Positions 11,821 through 23,375 of a stretch of 64,000 nucleotides of DNA are shown here, one piece after another. The position numbers were made by a program, and so were the translations under genes. Position 1 is the first letter of the stretch; every line of letters begins with the position of its first letter. Below the pieces are notes generated by a model that saw only the letters and a program-made list of their open reading frames with translations, did no database searches and had not been told where the DNA came from. This DNA is from Caprimulgus europaeus. Its lineage: Eukaryota; Chordata; Aves; Caprimulgiformes; Caprimulgidae. Location of the stretch: the NCBI GenBank assembly GCA_907165065.1, contig OU015532.1, positions 46,728,839 through 46,792,838 on the forward strand, in the 5' to 3' direction.

Positions 11821-12879
11821 TATTTTTAATCTGCATTGGTATACAACACTGGGAGGTACCTAAAGATACGGTGATTCTTGATCACTTTAAATGAAGATAT
11901 TTAATTAAAATATAAGCTACAGCTGAAATAGAACTGTAGTGCAAAAACACTGGGTGAGATACATCGAGATACTTAGTCCAAGATGTCCTGGGACATCAAG
12001 GTAAGAGTAACATCTCCTCAAATCCTTCCTCATGTGGTCATCACTTTCAGATCTCCATGTTTAACCTTTCCCAGTAGATCTTGTCAGTGAAGGGCTCACA
12101 AGATCTTAAGTGAGACTTTAACTTTTTTTTTTTCCCCAAAACCCAATATTTTTTTCCTGCAAAATGTGTGTGTTTGGGAGGAGCTCATTGAGAAGAAAAC
12201 AAACTGACCAAGAATCCTGCAGGTGTAAAGTGTTGAAGAGTAAATGAAGCTGGGACAAAAGTTGAGGGTTGTTCAGTGGAAAGTTACTAGAGACCTTACA
12301 GGAAAATGGTAGAGGAACCCTATCTCCAGCTGGAGTGGCAGGAATTATTTAGGCTGGGCTGAATGTTTTACCAATATGCAAATTGGTCCAAGATGTGAAT
12401 AGTTAATTGGAAGTCTGTCTGAATCCTTGAGAGGTTTGAAGACATGTCTGTCTTTGGTAATATTTTGTCAACCTTTCTGCAGCGCTGATGTCATTCACAC
12501 AATATGTTTGCTCCCAAGAAACAGTTCCATGACTAAAAATGACTGTGCTGATGCTGCTTGGTTCAGTGTGTTCTGGAGAGGTGGGGGGAGAGAAAAGAGT
12601 ATTTTCTACAGTGCCTCAGCGGCATGACTGGAACACCCATGTTACACAACACGATTTGGGAACAGAAATAGCATTGTCTACAGGAACACCACTACTAAAG
12701 GCAAAATGGCTGCGTAATCTGGACTCCAGACAGTCCCCAGCACCCAGATCTGTCCTTTCAGGTGGCCTAAAACTGAAATTAGATTACTGCAAACCTGATA
12801 ATTACTTGTATTTGGGGACTTATTTTAGAAATAAGTATAAGGAAGGCCTCTGAGAAGAACACTGTGTCTACAGAACTCT
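11821..12879. other. Unique non-coding stretch
   Basis: No gene, RNA or clear repeat recognised. The open frame at 12539-12853 (104 codons) resembles no known family. Confidence 0.5.
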
Positions 12880-13172
12880 TCAATCCCTCCAGGGATGGGG
12901 ACTCCACCACTGCCCTGGGCAACCCCTTCCAGTGCCTCAGAACCCTTTCAGCAAAGAAATTCTTCCTCACATCCCATCTCAACTGCCCTGGGCACAACTG
13001 GAGCCCATTTCCTCTTGTCCTGTCCCTTGGTCCTTGGTTGAACAGACCCACCCCCACCTCTCTCCACCCTCCTTTCAGGGACTTGGACAGAGCCACAAGG
13101 TCTCCCCTCAGCCTCCTTTTCTCCAGGCTCAACACCCCCAGTTCCCTCAGGTGTGAACTCAGCACACTTGTG
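12880..13172 (-). mobile_element. CR1 LINE fragment (ORF2 3' end)
   Basis: The minus-strand translation contains the conserved C-terminal CR1 ORF2 block: [18 protein letters not shown], then DRTRGNG, then [13 protein letters not shown]. In CR1 elements this lies downstream of the reverse transcriptase catalytic core. The fragment is truncated at both ends: the upstream RT is absent and the octamer-like 3' tail is missing. It is very close to the middle of the CR1 at 58379-58950, so both belong to one subfamily. The reading frame is open over most of its length, which fits a moderately old copy. Confidence 0.9.
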
Positions 13173-13187
13173 CTCTTTACATCCCTT

Positions 13188-13238
13188 ACTCTGTCACTCC
13201 CTGCCCTTGTGAAAAGTCCCTCCCCAGCTTTCTTGTAG
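13188..13238 (-). mobile_element. Small CR1 fragment abutting the previous one
   Basis: About 50 bp containing GTGAAAAGTCCCTCCCCAGC match the 5' edge of the CR1 at 47000-47311 (which has TGTAAAAAGTCCCTCCCCAGC) rather than continuing the element at 12880-13172. Same strand, different subfamily segment. This suggests two adjoining insertions or an internal rearrangement. Confidence 0.6.
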
Positions 13239-14459
13239 GCTGGCTCTGATATGAGCGATGCTGCAGAGCGTGCTGAGAGGAGGGAGGTGCAGTGAGTGCA
13301 GGAAGGAGGATTTTACTCCTTGGTTCTGTTTACCAGCTGAATCCTTACTTTTGGTGACTGACTTGCAGCAGGACACCTGCATGTCCTGCTGTGATGCACC
13401 CCAGAGCAAAACTGTTATCAAGTGTCCAAATCATGATTAGACTGTATTCAGACATGTGTTATAGCACTGTGAAAATATGACTTTTGTAATTTTAATTGAC
13501 TTTTTTTTATTTGCATCTTGTATTTGTGCCTTTTATGGTTGTCTTCTGTTCCTCTCTCATTCATCCTGATTCCATCTGAAGTGTGTGTATGAGTCAAGAG
13601 GAGGAACAGAGTTTTAAAAGGACTTGGACAGGGTGGGGAGGAGTAAAATGTGAACAGTTTGTTGTTGTTTTGTGTTTGTTTGGATTTTTTTTCCCAAGTA
13701 AAACAAAACTGCTAGGTAATCTCTCTATATTTGGCACTCAGATAATTCTCTGTCTGTCATTAACTCACACCACGTGTTGCATCAGACACAAAGACATGGT
13801 GATTCCAATGCAGGCTGCACGCCTTTGGTTGTTGAGTGTGTTTGACACAAGCTGAGCCTCAGTAAGGGAGTTGGAAAGATTGTTTTGTGCTTGGGATGAA
13901 ATTAATGGTTATGGCAGGTGATGCAAGAAGGCTTGTGTTGGTGTAATAGCCAGGTGAGAAGTGGAAGGGATGTGAGGATGATTAAGAAGCAGCTGTGCTA
14001 GATTAAAGAGCCTTCTGGGCAGCTTCCATGCTCTAGGGAATGGAAGTGGGTCTGAGAAGAATGAGAAGAGGGTCTGAGAATGCAAGGTACCACCCAATAC
14101 TGTAGGAGTGCACATATCTTCTGGGCTGGCTGCTTCTCTGTCTCTTTATTCCTTGCCTATTAGCAAGGTCTTATAAGCCATGTGATGTTGTAAGCCAGCA
14201 ACATCATGTCTCACTGTCTGAATCTTCTGAGCTTCAGTTTTAATGGCAATAAACTCAGGAAAAATAGATTGGTTTTTAATTAGTGGTTGTTTTTATCCGT
14301 GGGTTTGGGTTTTTTTTTTACTTTATTAACTTGCAGCATCTCGTGTTCTGTTTCTGTCGATGGTTTGCTTGGTTATTTTTGGTTTTGTTTTGGGTTTTTT
14401 GGGGTTTTTTTAAAGGAAAAGGGATAACTGTGCAACTATGTAAATCACAGGTGAAAGTC
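13239..14459. other. Unique non-coding stretch
   Basis: No gene or clear repeat seen. A T/G-rich tract at about 14280-14415 contains runs of TTTTGGGG-like sequence, the complement of the A/C-rich tracts found elsewhere in the window. Confidence 0.5.
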
Positions 14460-14785
14460 TGATGTTGTGGGTTTGCATGACCAGATTTTGATAGCAAGGG
14501 GGCTACAGCGGTGAGAAGCTGCCAGAGGATTCCCCCATGTCCAACAGAGCCAGTGCCACCAGCTCCAAGATGGACCTGCTGCTGGCCATGGCCAAGCCCA
14601 TCAGTGATGGTGGTAGCACCTCAGGGATAACTTAGTTAAGAAGAGAGGGAGGAAAAAAAATAAAACAACAAAAAACTTGTGCAATTGCAGCCATAATGAA
14701 AAGAGAGAATATGCAAGAGAAACAACTCTGTAGACTCCAAGGTCAGGGAAGAAGGAGGGGAGGAGAAGCTCCTTCTGGTGAAACA
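14460..14785 (+). mobile_element. Fragment of an avian ERV LTR, second family
   Basis: The segment begins near TGTTGTGGGTTTGCATG and includes the block reading CCCATGTCCAACAGAGCC, a GATGGTGGTAGC block, a TTAAGAAGAG TATA-like step and an AAACAACTCTGTAGACTCC block. From memory these occur in that order in a common passerine ERV LTR. It is not related to the type A and B LTRs in this window. The copy is old and diverged, its 3' limit is uncertain, and no internal viral region is visible. Family assignment is from recall and needs a repeat-library comparison. Confidence 0.6.
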
Positions 14786-15212
14786 TCTGAGGTTTTAGGA
14801 TTTGTGGATGAGCAGGATGTCTGGGCTTTGTGTATGGTAACAGTCCAGGGTGGGGTCCTTTTGCCTTGCTCGAGTACTTCTGAATAGGCTTTTTCTCATT
14901 TATCTTGAGTTGTGTACCCACTGCAGGTTACTTTTAGAGTTAGACTTAGAAAAACATATCAAGAAGTAAAAAGGCTCTACAAAACCAAAATTGATAAATT
15001 CTACAGTCACACAGTGTGGAAAGTAACTAGATTAATGAGAAATTAACTCCTTTTACATGGTGATGAACAAGATGAAAACCAGTGAGACACAAAGGCCAAC
15101 AAGAGAACCCATCTCTGACCACCCTTCCCCACAAAAACCCTGTGTCATTTTGAGAACCACCCAATCTGACTTTTACATTGGATCTCACAATTTAGGTTCC
15201 TGCCCTGTTGGG
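14786..15212. other. Unique non-coding stretch
   Basis: Nothing recognisable. It leads into the T-rich array. Confidence 0.5.
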
Positions 15213-15577
15213 TTTATTTTATTTTATCTTTTATTTTTTTATCTTTTATCTTTTTATCTTTTATTTTTTTATTTTTTTATCTTTTATCATTTTTTTATCT
15301 TTTATCATTTTTTTATCTTTTATTTTTTATTTTTTTATCTTTTATTTTTTATTTTTTTATCTTTTATTTTTTATTTTTTTATCTTTTATTTTTTATTTTT
15401 TTATCTTTTATTTTTTTTTATCTTTTATCATTTTTTTATCTTTTATCATTTTTTTATCATTTTTTATCTTTTATCATTTTTTATCTTTTATCATTTTTTT
15501 ATCTTTTATCATTTTTTTATCATTTTTTATCTTTTATCATTTTTTAATCTTATCTTATTATAATAAGATAAAATAAT
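15213..15577 (+). repeat. Degenerate TTTTATC/TTTTATT T-rich array
   Basis: Interleaved units of TTTTATC, TTTTATT and ATCATTTTTT run for about 330 bp and then pass through a perfect 22-bp palindrome (15550-15571). The + strand holds a single G (15567) over this and the next array. Long frames here (for example 15057-15563) encode Phe/Ile/Tyr/Leu runs and are artefacts of composition. Confidence 0.9.
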
Positions 15578-15780
15578 ATCTTATTTTTAAATCTTATTTT
15601 TAAATCTTATTTTTAAATCTTATTTTTAAATCTTATTTTTAAATCTTATTTTTAAATCTTATTTTTAAATCTTATTTTTAAATCTTATTTTTAAATCTTA
15701 TTTTTAAATCTTATTTTTAAATCTTATTTTTAAATCTTATTTTTAAATCTTATTTTTAAATCTTATTTTTAAATCTTATT
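15578..15780 (+). repeat. 13-bp minisatellite ATCTTATTTTTAA, about 15.5 copies
   Basis: Fifteen uninterrupted 13-bp units start at 15578 and run to 15772. A partial unit follows, then decayed TTTTATCTTT sequence up to about 15850. The unit is virtually invariant, in contrast to the degenerate array just before it, implying a later and separate expansion. Confidence 0.95.
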
Positions 15781-17943
15781 TTTTATCTTTAATCTTTTTT
15801 TATCTTTTTTAATCTTTTTTTTATCTTATTTTATTTTACTTTATTTTAAAAGTTTAAAAGTTCTGGGTCAGTTGATTGCCTGCATGATGCAGTGTGTACC
15901 ATTTACTGTTTTCAGTTGCTTTACTATCCAAGTTACAACCACAGGGCCTGAATAAATAACAAATAATATGAATGCTATGTGCACTATTCTTTAGCAAAAA
16001 AATAAAGTATGTTTTTCTCTTCTGGCTGTCCAGAAGGGTATTGGGTAGTGTCAGCTTTAGCATATGTGGTTATAGATAATGATGGCCCCAATGCTGCAGG
16101 GTTAAAGGATTACTTGTTTTTCAGAGAAAATAATTAGCTATTACACAAAAGTGTTTAGCTTGGAAAGACAAGTTACTGACAGGAAAATGCATGTCTAAAA
16201 CAAGTAGTAATGTTTATCTGGAAAACTTTGTTTTTATAATTAAACCATCTGGTCTGTCTAATAAGATTATATAAGTATTGGTATGCTAGAAATAAATGTT
16301 TATGAAACACGTGTGGTACTCACTAGTAGAAGGTTCTCAAGAAAAGAAGATGGAGCAGGATCTAGAGCCTTGTAGAAATGATTTCCAGAGTAGATTTAGC
16401 TCTTTGAAATTAATAGGTAACAAAATTATCTCTGTAGTATATCTACAAGTAGTCTGACTATTGGTCACCCCATCAAAAACCAGTCACAGGAGTAAGCGCA
16501 GGTAGGTGGTGGATGACACCTCCTCTGTGAATGACCTGTGAGTGTCACCTGTAGCAGTTATAAGAACATGGCTAAAACACCAAACTTGTCCCTTGTATGT
16601 GTTCAAGTCTGTGACAGTTGTTTTGAATCACAAAATAATTTATATCAGTGTACTGCTGAGCTCTAGGATGCCATTTACATGATGTGATGGGAACAGAACA
16701 GCAGTAATTTACACACACTCAGTATTTTTAATGTTCCAAATGATGTCTGAAGCATGGTAATATTCAAGCAAAATAGATATTATTACTCATTTCATTATTT
16801 CCTACAAGAAAACTGTCTGATCTTGCAGGAAGTTCTGGTATCTTTGGGAGCTGGACCTTGATTTTCTCACTCAATAGTAAGTTTTAGATCACACTTAATC
16901 CAACTTTGCTTTGTTGTAGTGCATACAAAGCGAACTGAATGTGAATTGAGTATATAATGCTGCCAAAATCATTCTTTACTTACCTTGTGTTTGTAACTGG
17001 GCTTGCACAGACATTTCAGTCATTCTGACTGGTGATTACAACATGTTAAAACCAAAAAAGGTCAAAGATTGCTACAATGGTGAAGAATCAGACCTTATTT
17101 ATTCACTGATATCAATAGCTAGTCTGAGGATGAGCTTCAAAACTCAGAGGCTATCATGAGGTATTAACAAAGATCTTTGTACCTGTGATGTTTAATTAGG
17201 TGTGATAATTCAGCCTACATTCTATAGAATAACATACAATCTTGGGGAGTTTCTGTAGGTGTTCTTAGATTACAGCCATTCCACAACAGCTCATTATTTG
17301 AATGCACTTTCTGAATAGGAGATTAGAACAATGCCCACTGTGCTCCCACAACACCTAATATTGAACTTAGATGCTGATTTAATGAGAAATAATAAGGAAC
17401 AGTTGAAGATAAATTACTTTCTTTATAATCTAACATTTAAGAAACATAATGTTTTACTTTTCATCTCAGTAATGTGATACTATCAACCAGGAGCAGAAAA
17501 GAGCTCATTTGAATAAAATAAATCTGATGTTCAGGTCTTTGGGGTTTTTTTTTAAAGTAAATATAATAATATTTTTTAAAGGCCTCACCAAAAAACTCCC
17601 TGTTGTAAGAACATTATTATTATGTGTCTCATCATATGAGAGGGACAGTTCTTTGTCATCATTGAAAATATTTCAGAGGAACTCGAGTCTCAGCTTCTTC
17701 CAGCATCTGAGGTTGAACAGCTGTTGCTTGTCTTTCTGATTTACCAGCTGGCAAAGTAATGACTGTTTATGGTCATTATAGGTTGTATTTGACCAGCAGA
17801 TTTTTCAGGAACTCTAGTATCAAGCTCGGATTTCAGCCTGCTTCTGAATCTTGTATTCCACATCCTTAATTTTTTCTGGCACCTTTGTGTTGGACTGAAA
17901 TGATAAAAAATACAACAAAACATCTAATTCCCTTCTCCCTCAC

Positions 17944-18020
17944 TCAAAAAAGACACAAAAACAAACCAACAAAAAAAAACCCCAAACAAAGAAAACAACA
18001 AAAAACCTAACCCCCCAAAA
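17944..18020 (+). repeat. A/C-rich low-complexity tract
   Basis: Runs of A broken by single C or CCCC blocks, with almost no T. No element body lies next to it. Confidence 0.8.
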
Positions 18021-19365
18021 ATATCAAACCCTGTATTGTTCCATCTTTGAGAGTCATACTTTGGCTTTCCATAAAAAGACTTTTCTACACACGTAACTCT
18101 GGGACCTTTGATGAAGATCTTCGTGATTCTTCAAGGTGAAAACAACTGTGTAAATTTAGTTTTAGGCCTTCACCACTTTAACTTTCCAAAAACATCTAAA
18201 TCTTTTATTCTGTCCTTCATTTATTGACCTTCAGCTTTTGTTTTCCCATTTGAGGGATTGATCTGTTCATTTTGGCTCAGCAGTCATCACTTTGGAAAGA
18301 GAAGATGTCTTGACCCCCAAGGATTATTTGTGGATCATGTTCCTGACCGTTGTGTGTCTGGCATTCCTGTTCATCGCAGGACCTGTCCCTGTGGTTTGGA
18401 GCACACTTTGCTTTTTGCATCCCAGCTTACTTAGCTTTTTGGGGATCTATGTTTGAAAAGATACCATGCTGATGTAGTAATACTACTGGTTTACTTTACT
18501 CTGAGTAGTGACGTTGAAGAATGTTGCAAAGATTATACCTTATGCAGTTCTTTGTCATTTACAAAACATTTGGAGACAAGTAAACAAATCCAGACAAAAA
18601 AAAATAAAATGGAAATCTTTCCCACAGCACTTTAAATTGATTTTTAATTCTGTGGCTTGTAAAACTGGGATTAGAACCTGCTTTTTGGGCCAGTATGAGC
18701 AGGAATTCCCAAACTGCATTTTGTTTGCCACGTTCATGGCAAATGAAGTGTCTTGTGTGTGTCACAGAGGGCTGTTTGCAGGGACACCCCTCAGCAGAGC
18801 AAGCTGATTGCCAGGCTGAGATTTCTTCCAGCTGCTCAGAGAGCTGGAGCTTTCTGCAAATGAGGTGCCAGAAGATCCTTTGGCTCTACCTTCTCCACCC
18901 AGACTTCTTCCCAGACCAAGCTGCAGTGTTAATATTAGTTGTGTATTGGTTTTTGCCTCTGGTCCACTAGTGCCATTTAAGTGACCAAGTTGAATGTTAA
19001 CAGGCAAGAAGCAAAGGAAAGGGACCATGTGGTGAAATTGCAGCTAAATAAAATAAGGCATGGCACACCCTCTCTGTGAAAGTAACTTCTGCCAGTGAGG
19101 TGAGTTTTGTGGTCCTCTATGTGATGTCTTGTCTTTCAGTGGCTTTATAATTTAGGCAGGGTACTTTGGAAAAAGTCTTTTGGCTTGGACTGTTGCTGGA
19201 ATACACCTTTTGTGAGAGATCCTGCAAATCTTGCTTTTACTCTATAGTTAAAGGTAGAGATTGAGCAAGATGATATAGGACATTTTGCTCCAAGGAGACA
19301 AAAAAAGGCTTATTCCAAATATTAAGGTTCTTATCAGTGTAAGTGAAGGTAAGACTTACCTTTAA

Positions 19366-19445
19366 AAAGCAAAACAAAACCAAACAAAGAAAAAAAAAGA
19401 ACAAAAAAACAGAACCAAAAAAACCTAAACCAAACAAGCCCAAAC
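19366..19445 (+). repeat. A/C-rich low-complexity tract
   Basis: AAAACAAAACC-type sequence without T over most of its length, of the same style as 17944-18020. Confidence 0.8.
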
Positions 19446-20439
19446 ACTTTAGAATCAGAAATCATTTTTTTACACTGTGAGCTCCAGTTGATTTTTGTTC
19501 CTGAGAATTGTGCAGGGAGAACATGAACACGATGCCAGGAGTTCTAATAATACTTATAATAGTGGAGACTAAGGCAAAGGAAGGATGAGAAAACAACAGC
19601 CAAAGCAAACAGCTTCAGGAGTAAGCAGAGAAACAGGAGAAAATAAAGGTAGTTTTAAGTGGAGGCACTTACTGTGAAGATTCAGGGCTTTGATAAAAAT
19701 TTTACCTGTTTCTACAATAGTAACTGTTTATTTTATTAGAAAAATGCTCTCAAATTTCTCAGATTATTTCCCTTCAGTATTTTTTATTCTATTGTTCTGT
19801 GGTTTTTGGTTACTGGAATAAGAGACTAGAAACAACAAATCATCAGGATAGGATGTGTTAATGGGATTTTGGGATTGTTCATAAGAATTAGGATAACATT
19901 TTTATGGACAAAACTTTTTGTGCAACTCCAGCTTTATATTATTTGCCTCAAGCACTTCAGCTAAACACCTGCACTTTTTTTCACCTTCTCAGGAATAACT
20001 ATGGTCAACCAAAATGATTACCTTAATGACTAACTAATAAGTACACATAAAGAAATAAAGTAAAATGTCCATAATACAGATCACACTTGGTGTGCCTTCT
20101 CTATAACCAAGGGCAGAAATTTGTAATGGTTGCTATTTGCAGAATTTCTTAGAAATTGAAAGATGCAGTACACAAAATAATTAAGAAAAATCAGTCTTGT
20201 GTTAAATAAAAAGGTTGGGTTTTTTAATCATTTTCCTGTGAACTACTACAAACAGAATATCTTTTTCAAAAGTACTAAAATGCTACAAATTATTTAGTGG
20301 CTGCCAGAGATAATATTTTGTTATTATCAAGCTGTTTATTCAAGTAAACTAGAGAATCAGGTCATGAAGCAGAGTCGTGTGTCTCCATCCTTGGGACACG
20401 CTTTGCTCTTCAAAGTGCTCTCATTTACCTCGAGATTTG

Positions 20440-20660
20440 CAAGTTTAGGGTATCTTTTCCTTGAAAGCAAATTGAAGATGATGAATCTAGCTGAACATTA
20501 ATGCACCATCAAGCACCAGAACAGACATACATTATCATATATTCATTAAGGAAATTAAACATGACACCTTCAGGGCTGTGACTTGAAAGTGCTATAATGC
20601 AAATGAGAGAGATACAAAGAAAGTTAGTGGGAGAAGAGCAAAAAAATGCTTGATGCAGAA
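20440..20660. promoter_or_regulatory. Candidate regulatory element with octamer
   Basis: A repeat-free block containing an exact POU octamer ATGCAAAT at 20597-20604, preceded by ATTAAT and CATTAAGG homeodomain-like cores. It resembles an enhancer or conserved non-coding element, but this is inference from texture and motifs only. Confidence 0.2.
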
Positions 20661-20950
20661 ATAAAGTAACCCTGTCATATGCTGGAGACAGTAGGTGACT
20701 TCCAAAATTCCATTAGAAACCTATCTGCCTCTTCAGATATAAAAATAGTTTTAAAATCATACTTCTCCTAACTGGAGACTAAGCATGAAGACTACTCCAA
20801 ACTTTTGAGAAGTTGAGAAGAACTTTCATTCTGGTTTCAGATCTACAGTTGGTTTTCTGAACTGTTACACAAGAAGTGCCTGGTACCAGGAAGGGTTGGC
20901 TAAAGCACTTGTAGGAAAACTGTAAATGCAATAATAATTTCACAATGTAA

Positions 20951-21013
20951 TGAAAAAAACAAAACAAACAAACAAAAAGCCAACAAAAAACCCAAACCCA
21001 AAAAACTCCACCA
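20951..21013 (+). repeat. A/C-rich low-complexity tract
   Basis: AAACAAAC units followed by AAACCC-like units. It belongs to the recurring A/C-rich class in this window. Confidence 0.8.
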
Positions 21014-21193
21014 CAACCCTTGCCTAAGAAAAAATTAAACATCTTGGAGAGGGAACAAATTAACTTCTTCCCTTCTTTTCAAATAGTTATATATGTTTAA
21101 ATTAAAGAGTTTTGCCAGCTGCTCCAATTATATTCCCAGTCTGTAAGATTTGCTTCCTGAAATCAGTTTAAAATTTTACTTGGCTTAACAAAC

Positions 21194-21630
21194 TGGCCTA
21201 GTTTCAGCTGGGATAAAGTTTATTTTCTTCCTGGTAGCTGGTATAATCCTGGGTTTTGGATTTAAGATGAGAAGACCATTGATAACACACTGGTGTGTTA
21301 GTTGTTGCTGAACAATGTGTACACTAAGTTGAAGGCTTCTGAGCTTGTGAGAATGCTGATGGTGTTTATCTTCCCAAGTAACCACTATGTGTGATGGAGC
21401 CCTGCTGTCCTGGAGATGGCTGAGCACCTGCCTGTGATGGGAAGTAGGGAATGAATTCCTTGTTTTGCTTTGCTTGTGCACTTGGCTCTTGCTTTACCTG
21501 TTAAACTGGCTTTATCTCAGTTCATGAGTCTCCTCACTTTTTTTCTTCCAATTCTCTCCCCCATCCCATTGTGGGGAGTGAGCGAGCAGCTGCGTGGTGC
21601 TTAGTTGCCAGCTGAAGGTAAACCATGACA
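21194..21630 (-). mobile_element. Solo ERV LTR, type A, with 5-bp target duplication
   Basis: On the minus strand the element begins TGTCATGGTTTACC and ends with AAACTAGGCCA. It is flanked on both sides by a perfect CAAAC (21189-21193 and 21631-21635), a 5-bp target-site duplication. It is related to the LTR at 5770-6360, but is shorter overall. A TAACACAC/GTGTGTTA inverted repeat (21283-21300) lies in the part shared by the family. No internal viral sequence is present. The intact duplication shows this locus was a single insertion later reduced to one LTR. Confidence 0.88.
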
Positions 21631-23375
21631 CAAACAAAAGACAACAACTAATTCTAAAAGTTAAGTTTCTGGATTTATGCTTGCAATGGCAAGAGTCAGA
21701 TTGCCATCTGGTAGAGAAAATAAATGCTGTATTTATTGCTTTCAGCTTGTGATGTCCCTACACTTCTTGGAGGAGACTAATGTGATTTGTTTGTTTGCTT
21801 TTTAATGTATAGGGCAATATATACAAAATGGACAAGAACAAAAGGGAAAGGAACTTTCTTTTGCTAAAAATTATCAATACTATAGAGCATAGCTTTAATG
21901 AGCATGCAAATACCTCAGAAACACCTGAGTTAATGCTGACTTAGTTCAATAGCCAAAGTATTTGTAGCTGTGTGGGCATGGTTCTGCATCTAAATTTACC
22001 TTCCTAGCTGGGATTTTCCTAACTTGCTTGGTGCAACAGTACTGTCTATATGCTTTTGAGACCTAAGGCAGGGAGGAGCACTAGGATTTACTAGTAAATC
22101 CTATTTTACCAGCTGTTTAAAGCTTGCTCCAAAGTTTTTGCACTAAGATTATGCAGTTAAAAACACAACTCCCTATTGGAGTGCGTGGGTTATAAAATCC
22201 AGGGCCTGCAATTGTAAGCAGTCAAATCATATAATCCCTTGCATAAATATTGTGCATGTGGGAAGAGGAGATTTATGAAGAGTGGATGCATGAGTGGAGT
22301 GATTAACTGTATCTGTAGCCAATTGTCCTATGCAACTGGCAAGAAAATGAGGTATCAAAACTTGGATATTTTCCTTTAGTTGGAATATTAATGTGTCAGA
22401 ATTTTTCTACAAGGTCATTGCTGTTGGGGAGACAGTTATTACAGTGTGGTGAGAATCTAGATATGCTTTCTGAGATATATTTGTGAGTTTCTGCTCCCTT
22501 TTATAAATTTCTGTCTTGAAATATTTGCTCACTTAAAGCCTGACTACAAAACAAACACTCAAGTCCATCATTGTATCTGGCAAGGGTGTGATTAATTTAA
22601 TTAGGACACACATAAGCAGAGATATCCTCCTATAAGGAGTCACTTTTACACCAACAACCTTTTAGACCAAATTAAGAAATGTACTTATTCTCTCCCAGAA
22701 TGACTGTAAAAATAATTAACCTGAGATTCTCTAAAACAAAAGATTTTGAAAAGCCAAAGGATGTTATTAGCCAGTGTTATTTCTAAATTATTTTCCATTT
22801 CAGTTTGGGATGAAGGTTCTATTTGTAACATCATTTAATAAGGCATAGTGCTTTCTTTTTGGTACATGGAGGCAGAGTATGGAAAGTTGAACAAGACTGG
22901 CAGGTCCCTGAGAAATGACAATGGGAATTTGAGTAAGTGAAGGTGATTATGCTGCAAGCTTGTGTCAATGAAAACAAGATATATTTAAAATCAATTTCCA
23001 TTAACATTACTAGTTCTTCAATTAAAGAAAAAAAGATATTTTTTTTTAGATTGAAGATTAACTTGCAATAAAAATATATGTTAAATTGCAGGCTAAAGAA
23101 TTTGGTCAAATTGTTGTCTTTTTCTTTTTAAAGACAAATATAGAGTAGCCATTTCTGGCTTCACATGCAAAGTGTTTCTAATATTCAAACCCTGGATATC
23201 ACTTTGACCTTACGGAACACATCATAACTGAAATGTTGCATTATGTGTCCATTAGAAGACTTGGTTATTAGAAATTATAGCCATATTTCAAGATAAACAT
23301 GGATTTGATCTTCAACAGTAAAGAATGAACATCAATGACCTAAAAAAACCCAACATTGAATGAAGCTGCATCACA
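21631..23375. other. Unique non-coding stretch
   Basis: No gene or repeat recognised apart from short A or T runs. Confidence 0.5.

Larger units (their letters stand above)
15851..21193. other. Unique non-coding stretch
   Basis: More than 5 kb without a recognisable gene or interspersed repeat. It contains A/C-rich low-complexity tracts at 17944-18020, 19366-19445 and 20951-21013, and a regulatory candidate at about 20440-20660. Scattered open frames up to about 100 codons overlap one another in different frames and look random. Confidence 0.55.

Noticed and set aside
14280-14415. TTTTGGGG-type runs, considered as interstitial telomere sequence
   Set aside because: There are no TTAGGG units; runs are irregular and match the general T/G-rich low-complexity class.
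15057-15576. Open frames of 122-168 codons encoding Phe/Ile/Leu/Tyr runs
   Set aside because: They are translations of the T-rich array. Near absence of G and few A-rich stops keep the frame open by composition.
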